64,000 nt of DNA from Corynebacterium oculi (GTDB lineage: Bacteria; Actinomycetota; Actinomycetes; Mycobacteriales; Mycobacteriaceae), in assembly GCF_001412105.1 (NCBI RefSeq), contig NZ_LKST01000002.1:558001-622000 (forward strand). The letters run 5' to 3'. Position 1 is the stretch's first letter, and each line of letters starts with the position of its first letter. The notes beneath the pieces were generated by a model that saw only the letters and a list, made by a program, of their open reading frames with translations, made no database searches and was not told the origin of the DNA. The position numbers and the translations under genes are program-made. Positions 24,192 to 33,313 of the stretch are shown piece after piece.

Positions 24192-25877
24192 CTACCCCAG
24201 CACCTCCTCGCGCAGCACGGACATGGGGATCGAGCCCAGCGCCAGGGCCTTGGAGTGGAACTCCCGCAGGCTCATGCCGGCGGCCAGGGCCTCGTCGCGG
24301 GTGTTCTCCCACATGCGCTGCCCCAGGGCGTAGGAGGGCGCCTGCCCCGGCCAGCCCAGGTACCTGTCCAGCTCGAAGGCCAGGTTGGCTTCGTCCATCG
24401 CGGTGTTATCGCGGAGGAAGGTCTTGGCGTAGGAGGCGTCCCAGATGCCGTTGCCGTCAGGCACCTTCTTGCCCAGGTGTACGCCAATGTCCAGCACCAC
24501 GCGGGCGGCGCGGAGGCGCTGGGCGTCGAGGAGTCCCATGCGGTAGCCCAGGTCATCCTCGTAGCCGAGGTCGGCCATGAGTTGTTCGGCGTAGAGGGCC
24601 CAGCCCTCGCCGTGTCCGGAGATCCAGCAGGCGGAGCGCCGCCAGAGGTTCAGGGCGTCGCCCTGGAGCAGCGCGGTGCCGCACTGGAGGTGGTGGCCGG
24701 GTACGCCCTCGTGGAACACGGTGGTGAGTTCCTGCCAGGTATGGAAGGTTTCCTGCCCCTTGGGCACGGACCACCACATCTGGCCGGGGCGGGTGAAGTC
24801 GTCGCTGGGCGGGGTGTAGAAGATGCCGCCGGTGCCGGCGGGGTCGATCCGGGCGTCCACGCGGCGCAGTTGCTCGGGGATGTCAAAGTGGGTGCCGGCG
24901 AGGTCGCGGATCGCGCCGTCGGCGGTGTCTTGCATCCAGGAGCGCAGGTTCTCGGCGCCGGAGATGAGGTAGCGCTCGTCCTTGTTCAGCTGGTGAATGG
25001 CCTGGCGCAGGGTGGTGTCCTCGCCGTAGAGCTTGGCTGCGATGGCCTTTTGCTCGGAGGCGATGGCGCACAGGCGCTCCCAGCCCCAGCAGTAGGCCTC
25101 GTCGAGGTCCACCTCGTCACCCAGGAACTCGTAGGAAAAGAGTTCGTAGCGGTCGCGGCCCACGGCGTCGCAGGGGGCGGCGGCGGGCACCAGTTGTTCG
25201 CCCAGCCAGTCCGCCATGTCCCCGAAGGCGAGCTTGGCGGCCTCCACCTCGGCGGATTCGGGGTTCACGCCCAGGTTTTCCAGCATGGAGCCGGTATCGG
25301 CCAGGGCCTCGCACTGGCCTATCACGGCGTCGATCTGGCGCAACGGGGCGGCTTTGCCGGAGCCGGCGGCCAGAGCCAGGGATTCGCGGTATCCCTGCAA
25401 CGCGGCGGGCACCTTGGAGAGGCGGGAACGCACGTTCTCGATCTGCTCCGGGGTGTCGGTGGGCATCACCAGGAAGACGTCGCGGATGGTCTGCACCGGG
25501 GAGTCGATGTTGTTGAGCAGGCGCAGGTCCTCGTTGTGGTGGTGCTTATCCAGCACCACGCCCAGGCGGTTGCGCAGGGCGGCGGCGGTGACGTAATCGA
25601 CGGCGTCGAAGTCGTCCTCGTCGTCGCATTCGTCGGTGCCTTCGTCGAAGGCCACCACGTCCATGACCATCTCGCGGGTGCGGTCGGCCACGGCGGACCA
25701 GTATTCGGGTGAGAAGTCCTGAAGTTCGCCGTCGAGACCCTCGATGCCGAGGTGTGTGGCATCGGTGGGGGATAGCGCGGCCATATCGCGGACGTAGGCC
25801 TCGCAGGAGGCGTCGAGAAGCGAGGGCTCGCGCGCAGGTTGGGGTACCGCAGGTTGTACGGATTCCGCTGAACTCAT
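24192..25877 (-). CDS. DUF885-family putative metallopeptidase
   Basis: The 561-residue protein matches DUF885 in length and in its zinc-type motif HEGVPGHHLQ near residue 395, followed by a helical C-terminal region (WALYAEQLMADLGYEDD). The family is regarded as metal-dependent peptidases with an M32-like active site; few members are characterised. There is no signal peptide. TAAGAT (complement of 25886-25891), 8 nt before the ATG, suggests a leaderless transcript. It stands alone. Confidence 0.85.
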   Translation of the reverse strand: MSSAESVQPAVPQPAREPSLLDASCEAYVRDMAALSPTDATHLGIEGLDGELQDFSPEYWSAVADRTREMVMDVVAFDEGTDECDDEDDFDAVDYVTAAALRNRLGVVLDKHHHNEDLRLLNNIDSPVQTIRDVFLVMPTDTPEQIENVRSRLSKVPAALQGYRESLALAAGSGKAAPLRQIDAVIGQCEALADTGSMLENLGVNPESAEVEAAKLAFGDMADWLGEQLVPAAAPCDAVGRDRYELFSYEFLGDEVDLDEAYCWGWERLCAIASEQKAIAAKLYGEDTTLRQAIHQLNKDERYLISGAENLRSWMQDTADGAIRDLAGTHFDIPEQLRRVDARIDPAGTGGIFYTPPSDDFTRPGQMWWSVPKGQETFHTWQELTTVFHEGVPGHHLQCGTALLQGDALNLWRRSACWISGHGEGWALYAEQLMADLGYEDDLGYRMGLLDAQRLRAARVVLDIGVHLGKKVPDGNGIWDASYAKTFLRDNTAMDEANLAFELDRYLGWPGQAPSYALGQRMWENTRDEALAAGMSLREFHSKALALGSIPMSVLREEVLG

Positions 25878-25999
25878 AGCCCGCTATCTTAACCATATTT
25901 CTCCGCCGGGGGCCAGCGGCACCACAGGCTTATCAGCCCTGTTGCATCTTTCGATGGAACAGGCGTGGAAAGGCGCAGAACCAGGCAATATACCCAGCG

Positions 26000-26036
26000 A
26001 GGGCGGGCACCCGCTCCGCATACAGGTACCCGCCCT
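26000..26036 (-). terminator. Hairpin downstream of the C39 peptidase gene
   Basis: AGGGCGGGCACC (26000-26011) and GGTACCCGCCCT (26025-26036) pair with one mismatch, just after the C39 stop. There is no U tract, so its termination strength is uncertain. The rest of the 171-bp gap 25878-26048 shows nothing further. Confidence 0.5.
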
Positions 26037-26048
26037 ACGGCACAGCCT

Positions 26049-26732
26049 CTAGATCACGTACACCCACTGATTATTGCCCTTGGCGGGGCTGGTAATCATG
26101 GTGTGCATTTCCGCCTCCGAGGCCTCAAAAGAGCGTCCCCGCTTGTTCAGCGGATCGTTGACGGTGAAGGTGCCGGTGCGGGGGTTATAGCCGGAGACGT
26201 ACACAAAGTGCCCGTAGCCGGGGTCCGTCTTTCCCTCGCGCAGGATGCCCGTCTGGGTAAGCACAATGGCCTTCTTGCCCTGCTTGAGTTCGGCAATCGC
26301 GTTGACCGCATTATCGCGCGCCATTGCGGTGCCCGAGACACCGCGGTTTTCCAGGATCTTCACCACATCGGCGGTATAGAGGTTATTGGTTCCCTCCGCG
26401 CCACCGCTGGGGGCCTCACTCCGCAGCTCCGTGATGGCCGCAGCCTGGTTTCGCTCGTTATAGCTGCGGGGAATCTGCCCACCGTTATCCAGCAACGCCA
26501 TCAGCACGCTCGTGGGGCCGCAATCCACCCATTGCCACCGCTGCCCCTGATCCTGCTTGATGTATTTGAACTTGTACTTGTGTTGGCCGGCCAGGTAGGT
26601 ATAGCCGCTCTCCGCCGCGGTGCCGGGGGTATTCGTGGTGGTTTCCGCCTGTGCCACGCCCGTGAAGGTGCCGGCGGCCAGGGTGGCTACGAGCGCCCCC
26701 GTGGTGATCGTGCGCTTGAGATGGGTCAACAT
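26049..26732 (-). CDS. Secreted C39-like papain-fold peptidase
   Basis: The 227-residue protein has an N-terminal signal peptide (TITTGALVATLAAGTFTGVAQA). The peptidase_C39_2 pattern follows: catalytic Cys in WVDCGPTS with an upstream Gln, His in GYGHFVYVSGY, and Asp/Asn in TVNDPLNKRGRSFEA. This family covers secreted peptidases of unknown substrate, distinct from the bacteriocin-exporter C39 domain. AAAAAGGCGAGG upstream serves as ribosome binding site. The gene is monocistronic. Confidence 0.83.
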   Translation of the reverse strand: MLTHLKRTITTGALVATLAAGTFTGVAQAETTTNTPGTAAESGYTYLAGQHKYKFKYIKQDQGQRWQWVDCGPTSVLMALLDNGGQIPRSYNERNQAAAITELRSEAPSGGAEGTNNLYTADVVKILENRGVSGTAMARDNAVNAIAELKQGKKAIVLTQTGILREGKTDPGYGHFVYVSGYNPRTGTFTVNDPLNKRGRSFEASEAEMHTMITSPAKGNNQWVYVI

Positions 26733-26917
26733 GGGCCTCGCCTTTTTAGTTAGTACGCCTTAATTCCCGAGCCCCCAGGCTAAGGAACCTGCACGGAAGG
26801 GTCAAACGCAGGAGGCGGCGATCTTGTGAGGCAATTCACCCAGGCCGATTCCACTGTGGAGCGCGCCTCCCCCTAATCTAAAGTGCGCTGGCTCACCGCT
26901 GACCGGAAAGGTTGCCC

Positions 26918-28282
26918 ATGCACACGCCCTTAAGCCTCACCCTCGCCGGCCTGGCCATCATCGCGCTCACCGTGGCGCTGCTGATCCGGGGCAAGACCAG
27001 CCCCGTGGTGGCCATGACCCTCGTCCCGGCCACCGGGGCGCTGCTCCTGGGTTTTAGCCTCGGGGAGATCGGGGAGTTCTTCGGCTCCGGCCTGGATTCC
27101 GTGATGAACGTGGTGGTGATGTTCATCTTCGCCATCATCTACTTTGGCATCCTTCAGGACATCGGCTTGTTCAACCCCGTGGTCACCGCCCTCATCAGGG
27201 CCACGCGCGGCAACGTCGTGCTGGTGGCCCTCGGCACGGCGGCCATCGGCACCGTGGCGCATCTCGACGGCGCGGGGGCCACCACGTTCCTACTCACCAT
27301 TCCGGCGCTGTTGCCCCTGTATCAGGCCATGCACATGAGCCGCTACGTGCTCCTGGCCATCGTGGCCCTGGCGGCCAGCGTGATGAACATGGTGCCCTGG
27401 GCCGGGCCGGTGGGGCGCACCTCCTCGGTCATCTCGCTGACCCCCACGGAGATCTGGCATCACCTGCTGCCCATGCAGGGCGTGGCCCTGGCCCTGGTCT
27501 TTGCCATCGCGTTGGTGCTGGGGCTCTCGGAGCGGCGTCGGATAGCTCGGTTGCGCCGGTCCCCGGATTTTGTGGGGCGCGGGGAGGTGGACGTGGACGC
27601 CATCGCGCGGGAGTTTGTGGAGCGCCAGCAAGACGAGCGCGCCAGGCAGGGGTATCACTACCGCGATGCCCGGTGGGCCCGGATCGCCACGGCGCTGATT
27701 TCCGTGGCGCTGCTGGTGGTGTTGGTGACGGGCTGGCTGGAGCCGGGCCCGGCGTTCCTCATCGCCAGCACCCTCGTTCTCCCCTTGAACTTCGATTCCC
27801 CCTCCGAGCAGACGGACGCCATGAAGCGCCACGCCCCTTCCGCCCTGGCGATGGCCTCGGTCATCATCGCGGCGGCAATGTTCTTGGGCGTGCTCGGCGG
27901 GGCGGGAATGCTGGAGCAGATCGCGCTGTCCCTGCTCTCTATCCTGCCCGCCTCGGTGGGGCCCTGGGTGCACGTGATCGTGGGCTACCTGGGCGTGCCG
28001 CTGGATCTGGCCACGTCCACGGATGCGTATTACTTCTCCGTTTTGCCCATCGTGCAGGAGACTGCGGGCAGCTTTGGGGTATCCGCGCTGGGGGCGGCCT
28101 CGGCACTGATTATCGGCAACGTCATCGGCACCTTCGTCTCCCCCTTCTCCCCGGCCCTGTGGGTGGCCATCGGCCTAGCGCGGGCGGACATGGGCCGCCA
28201 CCTCAAGCTGGCCTTCCCGTTGGCGTGGGGGCTCTCCATCACGATGGTCACCGTCGCGCTCATCTCCGGCTTGTTGGCCTAA
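26918..28282 (+). CDS. CitMHS-family citrate:proton (or metal-citrate) symporter
   Basis: The 454-residue protein has about twelve helices and CitMHS features: GAGATTFLLTIPALLPLY, a central basic/acidic cytoplasmic loop (residues 200-250), and a C-terminal DLATSTDAYYFSVLP segment. Family members take up citrate complexed with divalent metal plus a proton. ATG 26918 follows GGAAAGG by 6 nt and is preferred over TTG 26912. A 20-bp palindrome follows the stop, and a ROK regulator lies downstream, which may link the uptake to sugar or organic acid control. Confidence 0.86.
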   Translation: MHTPLSLTLAGLAIIALTVALLIRGKTSPVVAMTLVPATGALLLGFSLGEIGEFFGSGLDSVMNVVVMFIFAIIYFGILQDIGLFNPVVTALIRATRGNVVLVALGTAAIGTVAHLDGAGATTFLLTIPALLPLYQAMHMSRYVLLAIVALAASVMNMVPWAGPVGRTSSVISLTPTEIWHHLLPMQGVALALVFAIALVLGLSERRRIARLRRSPDFVGRGEVDVDAIAREFVERQQDERARQGYHYRDARWARIATALISVALLVVLVTGWLEPGPAFLIASTLVLPLNFDSPSEQTDAMKRHAPSALAMASVIIAAAMFLGVLGGAGMLEQIALSLLSILPASVGPWVHVIVGYLGVPLDLATSTDAYYFSVLPIVQETAGSFGVSALGAASALIIGNVIGTFVSPFSPALWVAIGLARADMGRHLKLAFPLAWGLSITMVTVALISGLLA

Positions 28283-28291
28283 AAACCGTAG

Positions 28292-28311
28292 CCCAGACTA
28301 CTTAGTCTGGG
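28292..28311. promoter_or_regulatory. Perfect palindrome between citrate symporter and ROK regulator genes
   Basis: CCCAGACTA and TAGTCTGGG are exact inverted halves around CT. It could be a terminator stem for the symporter gene, but there is no U tract. It could also be an operator for the ROK protein, whose -10 box starts 40 bp downstream. Confidence 0.5.
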
Positions 28312-28362
28312 AGGGCTCTCGGGCGACTAGACTATGCGGTTCATCATGCCTACTATGTGACC

Positions 28363-29472
28363 ATGCCACACCGCAGCATCGCCTCCGCCTTTGCCCGCCC
28401 GCTCACCCCCGCGGCACAGTGCTTGCAGGTGATGCGCCAGACCACGGTGTCTACCCGGCTGGATCTCATCGAGGCCACCGGTTTTTCCCAGTCCACCGTG
28501 ACCCGCGCGGTGGCGGCGCTTCTCGACGCCGGCTATATCACCCGCCGGCCCGATCTCGCGGAGATAGGCCAGCGCGGCCGCCCCACCATTCCCCTGGAGA
28601 TCAACCCCGAGGACACCATGTTTGCCGGCATCGCCGTGGGCACCTCGGAGACGGCCCTGGGGCTCTACGACCTGCGCGGACACCTGCTGCGCCGCACCAC
28701 GGTGGCGGCCTCGGCGGCGTCGGTAAGCCAGTATGACTTCCTCGAACACATCATCGCCGCCCTGCATCGCATTCTCACCCCCATGACCCGCAGGCTGGTC
28801 AGCGTAGGCGTGACCGTCTCCGGCGAGGTCAGCCCCGAGGGGGTGGTGGAGGCCCCCAACCTCGGTTGGAGCGGCACCGACATCGCTGCCGACCTGCGCT
28901 ATTACTTTCACGTGCCGGTGACCGTCTCCGGGATCGCACCCGCGATCCTCGCCGCCGAGCGTTTCACCGCCCCCACCGCCGTCATCACCCACCCCACCCT
29001 CGCGCTCTTTGCGGATGATTCCCTCAGCACCGCCCTGGAGGCCCCGGAGGGCATCACGCCCCTGAGCACGCCCGGCGCGCCCCTGACCACGAGCGACCTT
29101 CTCCGCGAGGTGCGCAACCTCGGCGTGGAGGCCCCCACGCTTGCCGACGCCGTGGCGCACCCCGCCGCGCGCCCGCTTCTCGACGCCCGCGCGCGCGGCC
29201 TCGCACAGCTCGCCGTGGAGCTCGTGCGCCGTCACGGGCCGCACCGCCTGGTCATCGCGGGCAGCGCCTTCACCGGGGACCCGGAGGCGCCTCGCCTCTT
29301 TGCCGCCTCCGTCCGCGAGGCGCCAGGTCGGTTCGAGCGACGCGGCCGCAGCGTGGAGCTGCGCATGATGCCCTCCCACGCGGAGATCGTGCACGCGATC
29401 ACCCGGGCGGCCGCGCTCGATCTGGTGCTGCGCGATCCGCTGCAATTGAAGGCACTGCCGCTGAGCACGTAG
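28363..29472 (+). CDS. ROK-family transcriptional regulator
   Basis: The 369-residue protein has an N-terminal winged helix (TRLDLIEATGFSQSTVTRAVAALLDAGYI) and a degenerate ROK/sugar-kinase domain (GIAVGTSETALGLYDLRG, VGVTVSGEVSPEG). The kinase-type zinc CxCGxxGC motif is missing, so it should act as a sugar- or sugar-phosphate-responsive regulator without kinase activity. TACTAT (28351-28356) sits 6 nt before ATG 28363, predicting a leaderless mRNA and favouring this ATG over GTG 28357. Confidence 0.85.
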   Translation: MPHRSIASAFARPLTPAAQCLQVMRQTTVSTRLDLIEATGFSQSTVTRAVAALLDAGYITRRPDLAEIGQRGRPTIPLEINPEDTMFAGIAVGTSETALGLYDLRGHLLRRTTVAASAASVSQYDFLEHIIAALHRILTPMTRRLVSVGVTVSGEVSPEGVVEAPNLGWSGTDIAADLRYYFHVPVTVSGIAPAILAAERFTAPTAVITHPTLALFADDSLSTALEAPEGITPLSTPGAPLTTSDLLREVRNLGVEAPTLADAVAHPAARPLLDARARGLAQLAVELVRRHGPHRLVIAGSAFTGDPEAPRLFAASVREAPGRFERRGRSVELRMMPSHAEIVHAITRAAALDLVLRDPLQLKALPLST

Positions 29473-29661
29473 GCCTGCGCGTCCCCTTCTTTGCGTTCCC
29501 CGGGCCCGGCCTTTACCCTCTGATAGACCGATTAGTACATACATGGCGTACCGCATTGTCATGCCGCTCACAGTTACCCCGCCTCCGGGCATAAAATCTG
29601 CGGCGGCGCGTTGGGCCAAGGGTACAAACAATGACCCCAGAGGCAATTGAAGAGGTAGTGC

Positions 29662-30999
29662 ATGGCTTCCACTGAATCACCAGCGTCCCCGGCCGATTCC
29701 CCGGCGCAGGGCGCACGACGGCTGCCCTCCTGGATGACCAACTTTGGCGTGCAGGTGGTGGCGGGCCTGATCCTGGGCCTGGTGCTGGGCTTCACGGCCC
29801 GCGCGATGGCCGAGGATAACTGGCTCACCTCCACCCTGGACGCCCTGGGTTCCACCTACGTGCAGCTGCTGAAGTTGCTGATCCCGCCGCTGGTCTTTGC
29901 CGCCGTGGTCACCTCCGTGGCCAACCTGCGCAAGGTCACCAATGCCGCCCGCCTGGCGGTCTCCACGCTGATGTGGTTTGCCATCACGGCCTTCTTCTCC
30001 GTGCTCGCCGGGATCCTCGTGGCCCTGGTGCTCAAGCCCGGCGAGGGAACCTCCATTGATCCCGGCACGGCCGCCGATCCTTCCCGCACGGGTAGCTGGC
30101 TGGGGTTCTTGGAGTCCATCGTGCCGGTGAACTTCCTGGGGCTCTCCGCTTCCGGCAGTTCCGGGGCATCCGGGGACATTTCGCTCAGCTTCAACGTGCT
30201 GCAAATCCTGGTGATCTCCCTGGCCATCGGCGTGGCCGCCGTGCGCGCGGGCAAGGCCGCCGAGCCCTTCCTGGGCTTCACCGAGTCCTTCCTCAAGGTG
30301 ATCCAGGAGGTGCTGTGGTGGATCATCCGCCTGGCGCCCATCGGCACCGCCGCGCTCATCGGCAACGCGGTGGCCAGCTACGGCTGGGACGCCCTGGGCT
30401 CGCTGGGTAAGTTCGTCATCGCTATCTATGTGGGCCTGGCCCTGGTGCTTGGTGTGGTGTACCCGGCGGTGCTGCGCTTCGCGGGGCTTCCCGTGGTGGG
30501 CTTTTATCGCCGCGTGTGGCCGGTGACCTCCCTGGGGTTTGTCACCCGTTCCTCGATGGGCGTCATGCCGGTCACCCAGCGGGTCTCGGAGGAGGCGCTG
30601 GGCGTGCCGCGCGAGTATGCCTCCTTTGCCATTCCCCTGGGCGCCACCACCAAGATGGACGGCTGCGCCGCCGTGTACCCGGCCGTGGCCGCAATCTTCG
30701 TGGCCCAGTTCTACGGGGTTCAGCTCGACCTCACGCACTACCTGCTGATTATCTTCGTCTCCGTGATCGGCTCGGCGGCCACCGCCGGCACCACCGGGGC
30801 CACGGTGATGCTCACCCTCACACTTTCTACCCTGGGGTTGCCGCTGGCGGGCGTGGGCCTGCTGCTGGCCATCGAGCCGATCATCGACATGGGTCGCACG
30901 GCCGTGAACGTCACCGGGCAGGCCCTCGTGGCGGCGGTGGTGTCCAAGCGCGCGGGGATTCTTGACGAGGAACCGTGGCGGGCGGGGCGGCGTCGATAG
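29662..30999 (+). CDS. Dicarboxylate/amino acid:cation symporter (DAACS family)
   Basis: The 445-residue protein has the family signatures: LLKLLIPPLVFAAVVTSV, SSMGVMPVTQR in the re-entrant loop region, and GATTKMDGCA (equivalent to the GATxNMDG substrate-binding motif) followed by GTTGATVML. It takes up C4-dicarboxylates, glutamate or aspartate with sodium or protons. GAAGAGG lies 6 nt before the ATG. The 189-bp gap upstream (29473-29661) shows no clear structure. Confidence 0.9.
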   Translation: MASTESPASPADSPAQGARRLPSWMTNFGVQVVAGLILGLVLGFTARAMAEDNWLTSTLDALGSTYVQLLKLLIPPLVFAAVVTSVANLRKVTNAARLAVSTLMWFAITAFFSVLAGILVALVLKPGEGTSIDPGTAADPSRTGSWLGFLESIVPVNFLGLSASGSSGASGDISLSFNVLQILVISLAIGVAAVRAGKAAEPFLGFTESFLKVIQEVLWWIIRLAPIGTAALIGNAVASYGWDALGSLGKFVIAIYVGLALVLGVVYPAVLRFAGLPVVGFYRRVWPVTSLGFVTRSSMGVMPVTQRVSEEALGVPREYASFAIPLGATTKMDGCAAVYPAVAAIFVAQFYGVQLDLTHYLLIIFVSVIGSAATAGTTGATVMLTLTLSTLGLPLAGVGLLLAIEPIIDMGRTAVNVTGQALVAAVVSKRAGILDEEPWRAGRRR

Positions 31000-31022
31000 G
31001 CCCTACCCCGTAGGATGTGCAC

Positions 31023-31541
31023 ATGGAATTGACCATCCGGCGGGAGACGGAAGCGGACATCACCACCATCCGCTCACTGATTACCCGCGCCTTTGCCGAT
31101 GATTACCACTCCTGGCACAACGAGCAGGAGCTGGTGGAAAAGCTGCGCGACGCAGACCAGCTCTCCCTCTCCCTGGTGGCCGTCTTGGACATGGACATCG
31201 TGGGCTTCCTCGGGGCCACGCGCCTGCGCTGCGCCGACGGCTCGCCCGGCTGGTGCGTGCTCGGCCCCCTCGCCATCGAGCCGGGGGCCCGCCACGGCGG
31301 GATCGGCACCGCCCTGCTTTCCCGCGCTCTCGACGCCCTCCGCGCGGAGGGTACCCGCGGCGCGGCGGCCCTGGGGAACGCCGATTTTTATCACAGGTTT
31401 GGGTTCCTCCCCGCCCCCGGCCTCCGCCTGGGGCTGGAGCGCAGGGCCGGGGCGCAGGTGGAGGTGCTGGCGCTTTCCTTCGACGGCTCCCCCGTGCCCC
31501 AGGGCGAGGCGGAACCCCTGGCGGAGGGAGGCGCGCAATGA
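31023..31541 (+). CDS. GNAT-family N-acetyltransferase
   Basis: The 172-residue protein has the GNAT core: LGPLAIEPGARHGGIGTALL (motif A with the acetyl-CoA loop xGxGxA/G) and FYHRFGFLPAPGLRLG (motif B, the YhbS-like GFxP end). The acceptor is unknown. TAGGAT (31011-31016), 6 nt before ATG 31023, predicts a leaderless mRNA and argues against GTG 31017. The stop overlaps the next gene (ATGA). Confidence 0.87.
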   Translation: MELTIRRETEADITTIRSLITRAFADDYHSWHNEQELVEKLRDADQLSLSLVAVLDMDIVGFLGATRLRCADGSPGWCVLGPLAIEPGARHGGIGTALLSRALDALRAEGTRGAAALGNADFYHRFGFLPAPGLRLGLERRAGAQVEVLALSFDGSPVPQGEAEPLAEGGAQ

Positions 31542-31933
31542 GCGGTCTGTGGAACTTCTTCATCCGGGCCGTGGGCACGGCGGTGGCGCTCTGGGCGGTC
31601 ACCGAGCTCATCGCCGGGGTGTCCATTTACGGCGCAACGCAGGAGGAGCGCCTGGTGGCCTTCCTCGGTTCCGCCGCCCTGATCGTGGCGTTGAACATGA
31701 CGGTGCGCCCGGTGCTGCGCCTCATCGGCCTGCCGCTGACGATTCTCACCCTCGGGTTCTTCGCCCTCATCATCAACGCCGCCGTGTTCCTCTTCGCCGG
31801 TTCCCTCTCCTCCTCGCTGGGCCTGGGGCTTTTCGTAGCCGATTTCCGCTCGGCCTTCTGGGGTTCCATCGTGATGGGCCTGGTCAATTGGCTGCTCGGG
31901 CCGCTCACCGGGATGCTGCGGGCGCGGCGGTGA
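31538..31933 (+). CDS. Phage holin IV-type (PF04020-like) small membrane protein
   Basis: The 131-residue protein has four predicted helices in the pattern of the mycobacterial/corynebacterial phage-holin-family proteins (LNMTVRPVLRLIGLPLTILTLG, then LIINAAVFLF). Despite the name these are chromosomal membrane proteins of unknown role, not phage lysis genes, and nothing else phage-like is nearby. It is coupled to the GNAT gene by an ATGA overlap. Confidence 0.82.
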   Translation: MSGLWNFFIRAVGTAVALWAVTELIAGVSIYGATQEERLVAFLGSAALIVALNMTVRPVLRLIGLPLTILTLGFFALIINAAVFLFAGSLSSSLGLGLFVADFRSAFWGSIVMGLVNWLLGPLTGMLRARR

Positions 31934-31970
31934 GGGCTGGTGCGGCGGGGGCGTGGATAAGCACCAACAC

Positions 31971-32027
31971 GTTGGGGTGCCACCGTGATTGATTTCTCCG
32001 CCACGGCCGATGTAGTGGCACCCCAAC
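31971..32027. repeat. Diverged 57-bp palindromic element spanning the MPG gene start
   Basis: GTTGGGGTGCCAC (31971-31983) and GTGGCACCCCAAC (32015-32027) are perfect 13-bp inverted arms. The total length, 57 bp, equals the array elements. Outer bases TT/AA replace the usual AA/TT on both arms, so pairing is kept. The GTG start (31985) is 1 bp after the left arm, and the right arm encodes VAPQ. Confidence 0.75.
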
Positions 32028-32563
32028 TGCTGGGCTGCCGCCTCACCCATGCCGGGGTCACCCTGCGGCTCACGGAGGTGGAGGCCTACCTGGGTGCCGA
32101 GGACGCCGCCGCCCACACCTACCGGGGCGAGACTCCCCGCAACCGGGCGATGTTTGGCCCCGGCGGGCGCATGTACGTCTATCTCTCCTACGGGATTCAC
32201 CGCGCGGGCAACATCGTGTGCGCCCCCGAGGGCGTGGGCCAGGGCTGCCTGCTGCGCGCCGGCGAGGTCATCGGCGGCGAAGAGATTGCTTGGCGACGCC
32301 GCGGCGACGTCCCCTTCCACCGGCTTGCCCAAGGCCCCGGCAACCTTGGCTCGGCGCTGGGCCTGGATCTCGCGCACAATGGCGCGCCGGTCACCGGGCC
32401 CGACTTCCTGCTCCACCCCCGTGAGGAGGAGCCGGAGTGGGTGTGCGGGCCGCGCATCGGAATATCCAAGAATGTGGACGCACCGCTGCGGTTTTGGATT
32501 CCGGGGGATAAGACGGTGAGCGCGCGGCGGGGCGGCTCAGGCCGCAAGCGCGGCGCGCAATAG
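31985..32563 (+). CDS. DNA-3-methyladenine glycosylase (MPG/AAG family)
   Basis: The 192-residue protein matches the MPG family: LLGCRLTHAGVTLRLTEVEAYLG, DAAAHTYRGETPRNRAMFGPGG, MYVYLSYGIH and GPGNLGSALGLD. It excises alkylated purines such as 3-methyladenine and starts base excision repair in the cytosol. The GTG start is inside a palindromic element, so start-codon access may depend on RNA folding. The end overlaps the opposing MBL gene by 27 bp. Confidence 0.92.
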   Translation: MIDFSATADVVAPQLLGCRLTHAGVTLRLTEVEAYLGAEDAAAHTYRGETPRNRAMFGPGGRMYVYLSYGIHRAGNIVCAPEGVGQGCLLRAGEVIGGEEIAWRRRGDVPFHRLAQGPGNLGSALGLDLAHNGAPVTGPDFLLHPREEEPEWVCGPRIGISKNVDAPLRFWIPGDKTVSARRGGSGRKRGAQ

Positions 32564-33313
32564 CCCGGGATCGTGGGCGTTCACCAGCAGGATCGAAGGA
32601 TCGCCCATGAGGCTACCCAGCCGACGTTGATTCTCCCGCAGGGCTGCACGATCCTGCGCAAACGCCGCCTCCTGGAGGCGGAGGGCCACGGGCGGCCGCT
32701 CCTTCCCCGTGAGGGTGCCGGGGTGGTAGAAGGAATCACCGGCGTGAAGCACCCACCGGGAGCCGGTATCCACGGCCACGGCCGCGTGACCCCGGCTATG
32801 CCCCGGCAGGGGAATGAGAAAGAGGCCGGGCGCGAGGTCATCAAGCGGCGTCAGCCCCGTAAAACCGCGCCACCGCTCGCCCCGGGGCGCATGCCCCACC
32901 AGGTGCGGGCGATGAGCCCACTGATGGCTGTTGTAACGCTGCCGCTCGAACCAGGTGGGGCGCTGGGTGATCGCGTACTCCTCCGTGGTGCTCACGTGCA
33001 CCGTGGCCCAGGGGAGATCGCTCAACCCCCCGGCGTGATCGGAATCCCCGTGCGTGAGCACGATGTCCCGGACGTCTCTGGGGTTGAACCCGAGCCTCTG
33101 AACCTGCCGCACCGCGGTTTCCTCTTCCCGCAAGGCGGGCCGTATGACCTTGTGATATGGCCCGATGCGCCGCCACGGGTGCGCGGTATCGGCCAGCCCA
33201 AACCCCGTGTCCACGAGTATGAGCCTGTCCGCGCTTTCTATCAGGAGCACGTGGCACACCAGGAGCGCGCCCGGCATGTTCATGCTCCCGCAGTTCAGGT
33301 GGTGTACCTTCAT
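32537..33313 (-). CDS. MBL-fold metallo-hydrolase
   Basis: The 258-residue protein has the metallo-beta-lactamase metal site HGDSDHAGG (HxxxDH), then LPGHSRGHAAV and a later AGDSFYHPG, with an N-terminal ILVDTGFG. The substrate is unknown; lactonase-type and other hydrolases share this layout. The start overlaps the stop of the SRPBCC gene as ATGA, making it the last member of the Rrf2 operon. Confidence 0.87.
   Translation of the reverse strand: MKVHHLNCGSMNMPGALLVCHVLLIESADRLILVDTGFGLADTAHPWRRIGPYHKVIRPALREEETAVRQVQRLGFNPRDVRDIVLTHGDSDHAGGLSDLPWATVHVSTTEEYAITQRPTWFERQRYNSHQWAHRPHLVGHAPRGERWRGFTGLTPLDDLAPGLFLIPLPGHSRGHAAVAVDTGSRWVLHAGDSFYHPGTLTGKERPPVALRLQEAAFAQDRAALRENQRRLGSLMGDPSILLVNAHDPGLLRAALAA

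Noticed and set aside
24255..25712. Long plus-strand open frame opposite the DUF885 gene
   Set aside because: It is a shadow frame of low complexity; the minus strand carries the HEGVPGHH motif and a start signal.
31538..31933. Prophage remnant based on the holin-like protein
   Set aside because: This family is chromosomal in actinobacteria and no other phage gene is near.
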